Below are positions 54,732 through 63,852 of a DNA stretch of 64,000 nucleotides, piece by piece. This DNA is from Wolfiporia cocos (taxonomy: Eukaryota > Basidiomycota > Agaricomycetes > Polyporales > Phaeolaceae). The notes beneath the pieces are model-generated. The model had not been told where the DNA came from. It ran no database searches and saw nothing but the letters and a program-made list of their open reading frames with translations. Made by a program: the position numbers and the translations under genes. Location: assembly GCA_029448655.1 (NCBI GenBank), contig JACCLO010000009.1:2170001-2234000 (forward strand), read 5' to 3'. Every line of letters starts with the position of its first letter. Position 1 is the first letter of the stretch.

Positions 54732-56598
54732 GTACCCCCTCTTCTAGCTGCGTGTCCCCACGCCCAGCAATTACTTTGTACATGGTTTGGTCGACGTGAC
54801 ATGGGTGGTCTACGAGTTTCTTGCAGATATGGGGGTTGGCTAGTTGAAGCGTGTTTAAGACCGGGTAGATCCAATATCCTTTTGACTCAGGTATAGTGGA
54901 TTCTACTGGTTGTCCAACTCGGATTCCATATTGCATTACTCGAGTGCGTGGATCGCAGAACCAGAAGTTACGGGCGACAAGCTTCTTCTCGTAGGCGTAG
55001 AACGGTACGCTGCCTTTGATTAGAAGAGTGTTGTCTATGTCGTCGTATATGATGAACTCCTTCGGGTTCTCCCTAAGACCCATTTCCTTAGCCTTTCGTT
55101 CGAAGTCCTCCCATTCTGAGTCCCACTTGGTTTCAGAGTGGTCCCAGCCAGTGTTTCGGTTTCTCCACTGGTTGCCTGGGGCGGATGGTCTAGCTTCGAA
55201 GAATTTGGTGACTAGGTCTTGGAAAGGGGTCAATCCTCGCTTGCGTTCCCATGTCGTAGTCCCATCGGACCACTCGACTTCTAGCTCGACTCGCCCTCGG
55301 TCTTCTCTGGATGCGAGGATCCGGAGAGGCCTGCGAGCGTCATTGCTTTCTGTCCTGACTTTGTGGTCCTGATTGGGGAAAGCCGGGGCATGATACGGTA
55401 GTAATAGGACCTCGTTAAAGATGGGGTATATTCCGCGCATGTCTGCGGGGAGGTCCAATTCGTATGCTCCATGTCCGACTTTCTTCGTCACCTTGTACGG
55501 TCCGAACCTCTTGGAGTCTAGCTTTTTGGTAGGGTGGCCCATGTTGATGTTTCGGCCGTCTACCCATACCATGTCTCCTTCAGAATATGATAGTGGCGAT
55601 GCCCGTTTCCTATCATAGTATTCCTTCATGCGGAGTTTGGCCTTCTCCAGGTTCTGTGACGCACGTTTTGAGATCTCGTGCATGTGTTCGACCCAGTCCC
55701 GTGCTACCCCCTCTTCTTGCTCGAGTCCCTCTACTCCTGTGAAAGGGTGGTATCCGTGCGTAAGGTAAAAGGGGCTGTAGCCCGTACTACTATGTACATG
55801 ACACTTGTACGCAAATGCTGCTAGCGGGAGTAAGTCCGGCCAGTTGGTATGTGTGTCGTCAATAAATAATCGTAGGTACACTTCGAGTTCCTGGTTCATT
55901 CGTTCCGTCTGCCCATCTGTCTGCGGGTGGAACGCCGTACTAAGATTTCCCTCTATCCCTAACCTTCGATAAACGTCCTTGATGAACTCCGCAACGAACT
56001 GTGGTCCTCTGTCGCTGAATATCTTCTTCGGCAATCCATGTAGGGCGTAGACTTTATCGATAAATATGTTGGCCCATCCTTCGGCCGTTAACTTGGTCGT
56101 TGTTGGTACAGCTACATAATCCTTGGACTTCATATCTACTACTACAATAATGGCGTCGCGACCCTTGGAAGTTGGGAGTCCCGTGATCATGTCTACGGAA
56201 ATGTTCTCCCAGTTGTGTGACGGAGTGGGGTTCGGGTTGAGTGGGGCCGCGCGTTTGGATCTGTCCGGTTTGGCTGCCTGGCACTTGATACATGCTTTCA
56301 CGTACTGGCGGATGTCTTTTCTCATCTTTGGCCACCAGTAGTGTCGGTGTATAGCAGTGTACGTGTTTTCTGTGCCAGGGTGTCCTGCCGAAACCGTGTC
56401 GTGGAACGAAGAAATGATTTTTCCTATTAGTTCTTCGTCCCGGGGAATGATCATCCTCCCCCTCCTAAATCGCAGACCGTCCTCGGTTGTTTCCCCTGCT
56501 TCTACTCCTCCCTTTCCTTCGTAGAGAGCGGCTTCCGCTTTGACCCTCTCTTTTACTTCGTCGTAGGTTATCCCTTTGACTACAGTATAGAATGAGGA
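54694..56598 (-). CDS. Gypsy integrase with chromodomain-like region and long C-terminal tail
   Basis: The open frame continues from the TGA at 56601-56599; the first ATG is at 56454 (586 residues from there). Residue positions from that ATG: an HHCC zinc motif (H36, C55, C58), the catalytic triad D88, D148, E184 with 35 residues between the last two, a GPY/F-like RFGPYKVTKKVG, and then a chromodomain-like RILASREDRG...VEWSDGTTTWE (about 365-395). Beyond lies a tail of about 180 residues (KEFIIYDDIDNTLLIKGSV, YAYEKKLVARNFWF, GYWIYPVLNTLQLANP) that I do not recognise. The stop falls inside the 3' LTR. Confidence 0.9.
   Translation of the reverse strand, partial: SSFYTVVKGITYDEVKERVKAEAALYEGKGGVEAGETTEDGLRFRRGRMIIPRDEELIGKIISSFHDTVSAGHPGTENTYTAIHRHYWWPKMRKDIRQYVKACIKCQAAKPDRSKRAAPLNPNPTPSHNWENISVDMITGLPTSKGRDAIIVVVDMKSKDYVAVPTTTKLTAEGWANIFIDKVYALHGLPKKIFSDRGPQFVAEFIKDVYRRLGIEGNLSTAFHPQTDGQTERMNQELEVYLRLFIDDTHTNWPDLLPLAAFAYKCHVHSSTGYSPFYLTHGYHPFTGVEGLEQEEGVARDWVEHMHEISKRASQNLEKAKLRMKEYYDRKRASPLSYSEGDMVWVDGRNINMGHPTKKLDSKRFGPYKVTKKVGHGAYELDLPADMRGIYPIFNEVLLLPYHAPAFPNQDHKVRTESNDARRPLRILASREDRGRVELEVEWSDGTTTWERKRGLTPFQDLVTKFFEARPSAPGNQWRNRNTGWDHSETKWDSEWEDFERKAKEMGLRENPKEFIIYDDIDNTLLIKGSVPFYAYEKKLVARNFWFCDPRTRVMQYGIRVGQPVESTIPESKGYWIYPVLNTLQLANPHICKKLVDHPCHVDQTMYKVIAGRGDTQLEEGVLSQADFIQLAND
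54736..54746 (-). other. Polypurine tract
   Basis: AGAAGAGGGGG on the minus strand, directly before the 3' LTR: the expected primer for plus-strand synthesis. It lies inside the integrase ORF. Confidence 0.7.
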
Positions 56599-57147
56599 TC
56601 ACAGCCTTTCTGCGCTATCTTCGACGAATAGGTGTGGCTTCAGGACGACTTGCCCTTCGAGGTGACCTTTGTCGTTGCCGTGGTCACTTCTTCGGGAAAG
56701 CCCGTCAGCCCTTCCGTTGGTTTTGCCGGGGATGTGCACGAGATGTAGGTCATACTCAGCAAGTTCCGTCATCCACCGGGCTTGTCGCGGATTAATTTTC
56801 TGTGGAGTCTTAAAATATTCTAAGTTCTTGTGGTCCGTCAGTACTTCTACAGGGTGCTTCGCGCCCATTACGAAATGGCGCCATTCGTCTAGGGCGCGCA
56901 TGATAGCGAGTAATCCTCGGTCGTATATCTCATAGTTTCGTTCCGCCGGTATCATTGTCTTGCTCTGGTACGCGATGGGTTTCCACACGCCTTCCTGCTT
57001 CTGCATGAGGCAGGCTCCAGTTGCAAAGTCTGAAGAGTCTGCCTCGATGCGGAAGGGGTCGTCGTCGTTTGGAATACCTAACACGTGCTTCGATAATCGA
57101 TAAGCAATTTCTCGAAGCACTCGAGTTCCGTCGTACCCCACTGCCAT
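56599..57147 (-). pseudogene. Gypsy RNase H region between a frameshift and a stop
   Basis: Continuation of pol in the -1 frame relative to the long ORF: RIEADSSDFATGACLMQKQE, YDRGLLAIMRALDEWRHFVM, VEVLTDHKNLEYF, ARWMTELAEYDLHLVHIPGK and NGRADGLSRR, the RT-type RNase H with its conserved acidic residues. It is separated from RT by a frameshift near 57090 and from integrase by TGA. Codons on either side of the TGA stay in one frame with the integrase. Confidence 0.85.
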
Positions 57148-60100
57148 TCTGTGTCCTTTGTCAGATTGATCAGTGGGCGAGCTACCGTGGAGAACTTGGG
57201 TATGAATCTCCGGTAGAAGTTAGCAAATCCGATGAAGGACTGCACTTCTTTCTTGTTCCGAGGTGCTGGCCAATCGGCTACTGCAGCTACCTTCGCGGGG
57301 TCCATACGGATCTGCCCGTGAGAGATTATATGCCCGAGATATTCGACTTCGCTTTTCATGAATTCGCATTTCTCTGGTTTACACGTTAGCTTGTTTTGAC
57401 GGAGGACGAGGAGCACCTTGCGCAGAATCTCTTTGTGCTCTGCCTCGTCCTCAGTGAAAACAAGGATATCGTCTAGGTATACAATGACTTTGCCCGTCAT
57501 TATGAGATCTCGGAAAATGTCGTTCATCAAAGCTTGGAATGTGCCTGGTGCATTGCACATCCCGAAGAACATCACTAATGGCTCATAGAGCCCCCGATTA
57601 GTGATGAAGGCGGCTTTTTCCTCGTTGCCTTCTTTGATTCTGACATTTGTATATCCCCAACGAATGTCCAATTTCGAGAAGTACTTAGCTCTTTTCAGCT
57701 TGTTGAGCAGCTCCGTGATCAATGGGAGCGGGTACCGGTTCTTCTTGGTCATTTGGTTCAATTTCCGATAATCTTGTATGGGTCTCAGTTTCCCATCCTT
57801 CTTTTTGACGAAGAAGAATGGTGCCCCCCATGGTGACTTGGACGGCCGTATGCGTCCGGTTCGTAGCTGTTCTTCTAAGAAATCATCTAGCGCTTCCTGC
57901 TCCCTAGGGGAGAGCGCGTAGATCTTGCCGGCGTATGGTTCGGAATTGGGCAGCAGTTCGATTGCGTGATCCCACGGTCGCCATTCGGGGAGGTTGTCGA
58001 ATTCCTTTTCCTCAAACACGTCTCGGAAGTCGTGTAGGTACTCGGGGACTACCTCCTCAAAGGCTTTTGCTTCCGTGGTCTTTCCGGCTGCGATGGCGAT
58101 CTCGGTTGCCTTCGTAGCGCGTACTCGCTCAGCGATGTCCGCTCTGCATTCTTCCCTGTTTCTGATCCATGCGTCAGCGAAAATGTAATAAATGTGATTG
58201 CCTTCCTCGATCTGCTCGTGTTCGCAGTCACAGGTGAAGGTGATCCGGCGTTTCTTCCAGTCGATGGTTGGGTTGTGGTCTTCCAGCCAATCGAAGCCGA
58301 GGAAAATGTCAGCGGAGACTAGCTCCGTGACGTAGAACTTGCGTGTTTCCAGATGTGTGTCGACCTGCATCTGGAGTTCGACGTAATGCGTCATCTTGCC
58401 TGCGGCATTGGTACTTCCGTCCGCATTGTACAGCTTGACGGGCCGGTCTAGCGGGATCTGCTCGAGCTTATGTTCCTCGACGTAGGCGCGACTGATTACT
58501 GATCCCGTAGAACCAGAATCTATCAGCGCTTTCGTGAAGAGGGCGCGTCCGTCAGGGCGGTGGAGAGTGATCGGTACTTCGATCTGCTTTCCCCGTTTTC
58601 CCGTCTGGATAACCACTACATTCCCTCGGAGTTTTTCTCCGGTAGAGCCGAAGCCCGCTGTACCACGCGTGGTTTCCCGAATGTTCTTGACGATTCGCGT
58701 GTCGGGTGTCATGTTGCATTCGAGTATGAACTGGGCAATCCTGTCCCCATACTTGACCAAATAATCTGTTCCAGTTTGATTATTTAGTATGACTTTTAGT
58801 ACCCCGGTGTAGTCCTCGTCTACTACACCGGCTTCCACGTCGACTCCCTTGAGGGCGAGTCCGGATCGTGGGGCTATTCTGCCGTATACACCGTCGGGCA
58901 TCCTGATCTTGATGCCCGTGCTAACGGTGACACGCTTTCCGTTCGGTATAATGACCTCCTCCGCAGAATGTAGGTCGTACCCCGCGGCCCCGGCGGTCTT
59001 TTGCTCGGGTGCTATCGCGCGGGGGTGGTCTAGATAGATGTCGAGCGTGACTGCCTTGGCACGTCTACGCCGCACTTTCTTTGCAGTCTTTTTCTTGACT
59101 GTGGGTCCTGATGCGTCTGCCATCGTCACATCGGGATCCACAACCGGGTCTACATCCATGGGTACATAGTTTACATGGTTAATGGAGGAATTAAGCACGG
59201 TATTTTCCTCCCGCCAAGCTCCAGAGGGAGGCTCCTCCGAGGCTGTTACAAACGAATCCGACGAGCATGTTGAAGCATCGTCGTCGTCACTATGGTCCCT
59301 GTCTACTGAACGTGGTACAGATACGTAGTCAAATATCGGGGCCCCGGTTCCAAGCCCATAAAGTCCATCAACCGGATCGGTCTCCTCCGTGGCAGACGCA
59401 GAGTCACTATTTACTGTTTCTTCTACTTCCAGAACTGAGAAACGGTTAGAGGGGGAGGGACGTACCTGGTTGAGTCCAGCTTCCTTTGCGGCCTCAGGGT
59501 TCTCCTTAGCCCAGGCTGCAACCATTCGGATGAAATCCTCCTGGCTGACTTCGCCTAGGACCTTCGGAGCATCATTCCCTGCTTCGACGGCCTGTCTTGT
59601 CCACGCTGGTGCGGATGGACCGGCACCGGTGTTCCCTCCGCTGGTGGCTGCTCGGGGCCTCCAGTTGGGTTGGTGCCAAGTCGGTTTGTTGCAGCCTTTG
59701 CCGGGCTGCTCTGCCTGCGTTTTCTTGCAAGAGTGGCAGATTCTCTTGAGGAGGTTGGCCTTCTCCTCCGCGGAGTATTCCTTCCGCGGCCCCTGTTCCG
59801 ATGACGCTGTCGCCCGACCTTTTCCTTTGTCGGGACCCAATGACGACTTTCCGTGGCGCAACTTTTCCTCATCGCGGAGTCGTCGCATGGCGTTGTCCGT
59901 GCGGAGGATCGCCTGTTTCCAGGATTGGTAATCTTCCGGGATCTGGACGTTGTACCCGCGCTGCGACTTATCGTTGACGGTGGCGGCGACGAAGGCGGAG
60001 TGTACGGCCTGGTAGATCTCTTTCGGAATGGCAGCGGTGACCCAGCGATGTACGATCTGGTTCTCCTTGTCGTATTTTGCCTCCGAAAGGAGTCGTTCCA

Positions 60101-61400
60101 GTTCTTGGAAGTACTCCTCACCTTTTCCGATGGCCATGGTCAGTTTCTCAGCTGCGACGGCCGACTTCTTTTCCAAGTCGGGGTCGTCGAACTTCTGGTG
60201 GAGTTCCCAGATGAAACGTAACCAGCTCATGTGCCACTGTCCGTCGCGATAGTGCTCTCGCGTGAACGCCGTTACCCAGGCATCGACCTTAGGACCCCTG
60301 ATCAGCGAGATCGCAGTGCCGATCTTTTTGCTGTCGGTGAAAAGGAGGGGCCGGTTGTCGTCGATGTATACCTTTAACCTTACCACCCACGGGATGAAGT
60401 TGTCGCCCGTGAATGCTTCCGGTTCCCGCACTTTTGACTTGTACCGGGGGTCTGGCTGCAGCTCTGGGAGCATAGAGTACGCATCCCATTGCGAGCTGGC
60501 CGGTTTCTCGGGCCGCCACATCGATGCCCGTGTTCCCTGAAGAGGCGCGGCTCTCCAGGTGTTCGCGTGCACGTTTGCGGGGGGAGCCGACGGAGGGACC
60601 GGTGCTGCTGCCATAGCCGAGTAGGGTACCTGCGGGGTGATGACCGGGGGGGTATAGCCTGGTAGGAACGGGTTTGTTTGCCGTGAGCCGACGTTGGATG
60701 CCGGACGTGTCGCCGAGTTCACCGGTGGGGGGGATCCCATGTGGACGGATCTCACCCAGTTTTCTACCGGCCGGAATCGTTCTTCCGGAACCGAGGGTAC
60801 TGACCTTACCGGGGGGGGACGCTGCGAATGTTCTGACGCTGCGTCGCCTTCTGCCAATGCGTCTGCTTGAAGCCGTTGAGCTTCTCGCAGGAATCGGGCC
60901 CCCATGTCGGCGTTCCATACCCCGGTTTGAACCATTGTGGCGGCCACGTTTTGGCACCGGAAGCCCAAGTCGTGGGTCGTCGGGTTGGGCGGGAAAGCCC
61001 ATTGCATTGCGAGGGGGGAGTCGATGTGACCCAGTTGGCTGCCCCCGCGAATGGTGTTGGATTGTTCCCTTGCCAGGTGGAACGCCTCGTCGAGACGTTC
61101 TATTCCGGGGCCTTGGTCCTGTACCGACTCTCCATACGGTAGTGACCTACCGGGTGCTGCCTGGCCTATGGTCCCTGTGTGGATCGAGGCGACTTCTACG
61201 GGGGTTCGGGGAGCGTGGATGCTGTCCCTTACCGATAGCAGCGCGAAGTCTTCCGGGAGGCCGTGTACCTGGTAGTTAACCCATTGGCCTGGCCGGAATG
61301 GGTCGATCAAGGGGGGGAGCGGGACGTCGGCCAGGGTGTCGAAAGGGTTGCGCGGGGGCCGAGGGCCGCGGATGTAGTCGATGTCGTGGGGTGCGGCCAT
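57078..61400 (-). CDS. Gypsy Gag-dUTPase-protease-reverse transcriptase polyprotein
   Basis: 1440 residues in one frame. Gag fills about 1-650: a proline-rich N terminus, a capsid-like region (FTGDNFIPWVVRLKVY...SWLRFIWELHQKF) and a zinc-knuckle variant C555, C558, C570, H576. A dUTPase follows at about 784-922 with all five trimeric-dUTPase motifs: AGYDLHSA (806-813), PRSGLA (844-849), GVVDEDYTG (858-866, catalytic Asp 861), GDRIAQ (885-890) and the Gly-rich RGTAGFGSTG (912-921). The aspartic protease is at DSG 961-963; RT has LDIRWGY (D1245) and YLDD (1308-1311). The ORF leaves frame after FEKL at the RT/RNase H junction. No frameshift separates Gag from Pol, unlike many retroelements. Confidence 0.95.
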   Translation of the reverse strand: MAAPHDIDYIRGPRPPRNPFDTLADVPLPPLIDPFRPGQWVNYQVHGLPEDFALLSVRDSIHAPRTPVEVASIHTGTIGQAAPGRSLPYGESVQDQGPGIERLDEAFHLAREQSNTIRGGSQLGHIDSPLAMQWAFPPNPTTHDLGFRCQNVAATMVQTGVWNADMGARFLREAQRLQADALAEGDAASEHSQRPPPVRSVPSVPEERFRPVENWVRSVHMGSPPPVNSATRPASNVGSRQTNPFLPGYTPPVITPQVPYSAMAAAPVPPSAPPANVHANTWRAAPLQGTRASMWRPEKPASSQWDAYSMLPELQPDPRYKSKVREPEAFTGDNFIPWVVRLKVYIDDNRPLLFTDSKKIGTAISLIRGPKVDAWVTAFTREHYRDGQWHMSWLRFIWELHQKFDDPDLEKKSAVAAEKLTMAIGKGEEYFQELERLLSEAKYDKENQIVHRWVTAAIPKEIYQAVHSAFVAATVNDKSQRGYNVQIPEDYQSWKQAILRTDNAMRRLRDEEKLRHGKSSLGPDKGKGRATASSEQGPRKEYSAEEKANLLKRICHSCKKTQAEQPGKGCNKPTWHQPNWRPRAATSGGNTGAGPSAPAWTRQAVEAGNDAPKVLGEVSQEDFIRMVAAWAKENPEAAKEAGLNQVRPSPSNRFSVLEVEETVNSDSASATEETDPVDGLYGLGTGAPIFDYVSVPRSVDRDHSDDDDASTCSSDSFVTASEEPPSGAWREENTVLNSSINHVNYVPMDVDPVVDPDVTMADASGPTVKKKTAKKVRRRRAKAVTLDIYLDHPRAIAPEQKTAGAAGYDLHSAEEVIIPNGKRVTVSTGIKIRMPDGVYGRIAPRSGLALKGVDVEAGVVDEDYTGVLKVILNNQTGTDYLVKYGDRIAQFILECNMTPDTRIVKNIRETTRGTAGFGSTGEKLRGNVVVIQTGKRGKQIEVPITLHRPDGRALFTKALIDSGSTGSVISRAYVEEHKLEQIPLDRPVKLYNADGSTNAAGKMTHYVELQMQVDTHLETRKFYVTELVSADIFLGFDWLEDHNPTIDWKKRRITFTCDCEHEQIEEGNHIYYIFADAWIRNREECRADIAERVRATKATEIAIAAGKTTEAKAFEEVVPEYLHDFRDVFEEKEFDNLPEWRPWDHAIELLPNSEPYAGKIYALSPREQEALDDFLEEQLRTGRIRPSKSPWGAPFFFVKKKDGKLRPIQDYRKLNQMTKKNRYPLPLITELLNKLKRAKYFSKLDIRWGYTNVRIKEGNEEKAAFITNRGLYEPLVMFFGMCNAPGTFQALMNDIFRDLIMTGKVIVYLDDILVFTEDEAEHKEILRKVLLVLRQNKLTCKPEKCEFMKSEVEYLGHIISHGQIRMDPAKVAAVADWPAPRNKKEVQSFIGFANFYRRFIPKFSTVARPLINLTKDTEWQWGTTELECFEKLLIDYRSTC

Positions 61401-62170
61401 TGTATGTACGGGTATGTATGGAAGTTGAAAAAGCAGTGGCCGCGACGTTCGAAGCGCTACCCGCCCACTGTGGATCAGCCTATAGCTGCGATCGGGGTGG
61501 TAACTACAAACTTCGGTTGTCCGCCTCTGTCAGAGTCCACTCCTTTTCGGGAGTGCGCCAAGAAACGCTAAGGGGTTTTCAGCCCAAAGCCGGCAAGAAA
61601 ACTCTGCCTCTGAACCCTCGTCCAGCCCCGAAGCTAATTCGGAATACCGGGGGGACAGGAACTATCCGCCTGGGATGGGGCGTGTAAAAACTAAAACGTA
61701 ATTTGGCCAAGTGGCCGTATGGACAGGCTGTGTCGCGCCTCTTCAGCCGCCTGGTGGGGCGCTGGGTTGTATAGTGACGGGGGAGCGGTAATGCTCGTAC
61801 GTGCTGCGGTAATGCGGGTAAATAGGTGCCCAGTGCCTCTGTAAACTGCCGTAGGGCCCCTTAACGCTTTTGATTATTATGCGTCGGGTGCACAGTTACT
61901 ACGGTGGGGATAGGACCCAAAGCCTTTACGCCGCGTTGCACGACGGTGGCTCAGTAGCTTAGAGACAACGGTAGGAGTGGTCCCCTACACGCTGTTCACA
62001 AGTGGCCCCCAGAACTCAAATCCCTTGACCCTGGGATGAGACGGGTATGGATAACTAATCACGTGCCCGGATGACAGAAGTCAAACAAGGGCGAAAGAAA
62101 AGTGCACTTTGCCCCTAGTGCGCCGGGGTTGCTCTGGAATGAACTCAGAGCGGGGGGGAGACTCGTCTTA
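61401..62170 (-). other. Leader of the Gypsy element
   Basis: 770 bp between the 5' LTR and the Gag ATG. It should contain the primer-binding site just inside 62170 (TAAGACGAGTCTCC on the minus strand), which I could not match to a tRNA; self-priming cannot be excluded. No coding sequence recognised. Confidence 0.6.
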
Positions 62171-62531
62171 TGACACAAGCACGTTCTCAAGCAACTTCTC
62201 AGGGGAAGTGTAATCGCGTGGAAGCGACTTCCTGATCTGAGGCTACTCAAGGCAGTAAAGGCCAAGACGAGTCTGGGGTGTTCCCTGCTCGTCAGGCCAG
62301 TATATATGCTATCTAGGTGTTTGTACATGTTTGGCTACTGTACAGCATTACGTAAGCTAATAGTCCGTGATAACCCTATCCTAGGGGTAGAGCCGAGAGA
62401 AGAGTGTCCGGGGTCTGACTAGGCACGTGTGGGGTGTTCGGGGTCCTTGCACGTGATACTAGGCGGGCGCTTAGATAAGATAAGGGCTGTCGTTCAGTCG
62501 TTGGCTAACTGAATGAAATCGGCTTGTGACA
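62171..62531 (-). repeat. 5' LTR of the Gypsy element
   Basis: 361 bp, apparently identical to 54371-54731. In element orientation it runs TGTCACAAGC to GCTTGTGTCA. Confidence 0.95.
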
Positions 62532-63239
62532 GATGGGAGGCGTAGGGTTTGGTTGGTTGGGTGGACGTGGTTTAGTCCTAGCTGTAAGTCTTGGTTAGCA
62601 TGAGCCAAGGGTCAGCTTAGCGTTAGCCAAGGGTCGGCTTAACGTGAGCCAAGGGTCGGCTTAGCGTGAGCCAAGGGTCATGTGACTTGTGTGGCTTTAT
62701 ATCGGACTGGACGTGGGGTCCGGGACTAGGGTTCTTAGGCGTGGCTGGCGATGCTATTAGCTAGTGCCCGTAGTGGTACCTACGTAGGGCTTGGATCTGG
62801 CTGAGGCATCGGGTTCCCAGCTTCGGGGGTGCTCTCGATGGTCGGAAAAGGTACTGTGCCTAAAGGCTTGAAATTGGCGTGTGACAAATCCAGATCTCGA
62901 TCACAACCCCGATCGCAACAGTAGTCACAACGTTCCACGCCGTGTTAGCAGATCACAAGTCATTGTAATGGTCGTTGAGATCATATAAGGTGAATTGATG
63001 CAAAATCTTAAACCAAAGGGCCCATTTTCACTAATTCTAACAACACCACAGCTGCGCGCCTAAAGCCGCCGGCTCAGGGCTCGGCTACGGCCGGCTCACG
63101 ATCCAAGCCGGGCCCTGAGCCGTCTTAAGCCGCCCCCCCAGGCTCGGCTCGGCCCGGCTTAAGTCGGCTCGGCCAGGCCCGGCTCACGGCTTTGAGCCGT
63201 GCTTTGCACATCACTACGTACGGGCGAGCAAGCAATTTT

Positions 63240-63665
63240 TACCGCGCGGCTGCACCCTGCGCCCCTCCCTCGAGCTCAGAGTTCGCGTCGCTTACCATTC
63301 CGCCGTTATCGCCGTTAGCGACGCCGTCGTTGTCATTTCGTCCCTCCATCCACTCCCTTTTCTTTTGTTGATATTGCCTATCTTTCCTTTTTTTCTTTCC
63401 GTTCCTCCTCGTATACTACGGCCTCCCTGTCTGTATCTACTGCTCACTACGTGAGCCCCCTGTGTTCACCCAGAACCGTTACTCATCCTTCTGCGCGCGG
63501 TGCCCACCTGTGTGTGCGAATCGTAGGCGATGGCTGGCCCGCCCACCCGGCGGCTCATCCATCCCCCGCGTCTGTCCCCGGATAACGCCGGTCCCACCCA
63601 ACCTCCATAGCACACTCAGCGCGTTACCGTAGCGTCACCTCCCTTGCCAGTGCGACGACGAGCCC
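63240..63665 (+). repeat. Repeat D, copy 2 (upstream of Derlin)
   Basis: Co-linear, diverged similarity to 29715-30110. It ends about 190 bp before the Derlin start codon, so it may be part of the Derlin promoter region that was duplicated, or a repeat that inserted there. Confidence 0.5.
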
Positions 63666-63723
63666 GGAGTCGGCTGAAGCGCTGGACGCTGAAGCATAAT
63701 CACGTGTCTTGATCCGAGAGCCC

Positions 63724-63732
63724 TCATATAAG
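63724..63732 (+). promoter_or_regulatory. TATA-like element of the Derlin gene
   Basis: TCATATAAG about 125 bp upstream of the start codon. Suggestive only. Confidence 0.3.
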
Positions 63733-63852
63733 CGCTGGGAGTTACACAGTACTGTGTTCTGGAGACTTCTAGGATTTACTGACCACTGTAGTTTTATTAC
63801 TCTGTGCGGTGTTCCATCTTGAAGCTATACTCAACTTCCCTGGCTCGTCAAC

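Larger units (their letters stand above)
54371..62531 (-). mobile_element. Ty3/Gypsy retrotransposon with a dUTPase domain
   Basis: 8161-bp element on the minus strand: 5' LTR 62531-62171, leader 62170-61401, Gag-dUTPase-protease-RT 61400-57078, RNase H 57147-56599, integrase to 54694, 3' LTR 54731-54371. The target duplication GATGG (54366-54370 and 62532-62536) is perfect, and the two LTRs show no difference on visual comparison, so the insertion is recent. The reading frame is broken twice (a frameshift near 57090 and an in-frame TGA at 56601-56599). Domain order RT-RNase H-integrase and the DD35E integrase place it in Ty3/Gypsy (Metaviridae). Confidence 0.95.
53657..62886. mobile_element. 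Older solo LTR, split by the Gypsy element
   Basis: Ends TGACACAAGCG and GGCGTGTGACA with a perfect 5-bp duplication AATCC (53652-53656 and 62887-62891). Without the insertion it is about 1064 bp (53657-54370 and 62537-62886). Its outer parts resemble the 361-bp LTRs of the inserted element (shared GGCCAAGAC, CATATATAC/GTATATATGC, TTGTACATGTTTG), so it is from a related but longer-LTR family. The right part has a 22-bp-type repeat with GTGAGCCAAGGGTCGGCTTA. Confidence 0.8.
52161..63216. mobile_element. Outer hAT-like element, expanded by nested insertions
   Basis: Left end TAGTGATGTGCAAAGCACGG (52161, displaced to 53366 by the inner hAT) and right end the reverse complement of the same sequence, finishing at 63216. 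An 8-bp duplication CGGGCGAG lies at 52153-52160 and 63221-63228, with four extra bases (CGTA) after the right end. GC-rich subterminal repeats with GGCTCGG/CCGGGCC occur at both ends (53375-53510 and 63070-63200). Its own DNA is only about 1.7 kb; the rest is the inner hAT and the LTR insertions. It encodes no recognisable transposase. Confidence 0.7.

Noticed and set aside
57078..57147. Programmed -1 frameshift between RT and RNase H
   Set aside because: No X-XXY-YYZ slippery heptamer in frame, an unusual place for recoding, and the local alignment suggests a small deletion.
60289..61279. Plus- and minus-strand ORFs over the Gag region (for example 61002-60289 minus, 60674-61279 plus)
   Set aside because: Shadows of the GC-rich 1440-codon Gag-Pol ORF; no motifs.
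61930..62000. tRNA-like GGTGGCTCAGTAGC in the Gypsy leader
   Set aside because: No T-arm or acceptor pairing; part of the retrotransposon leader.
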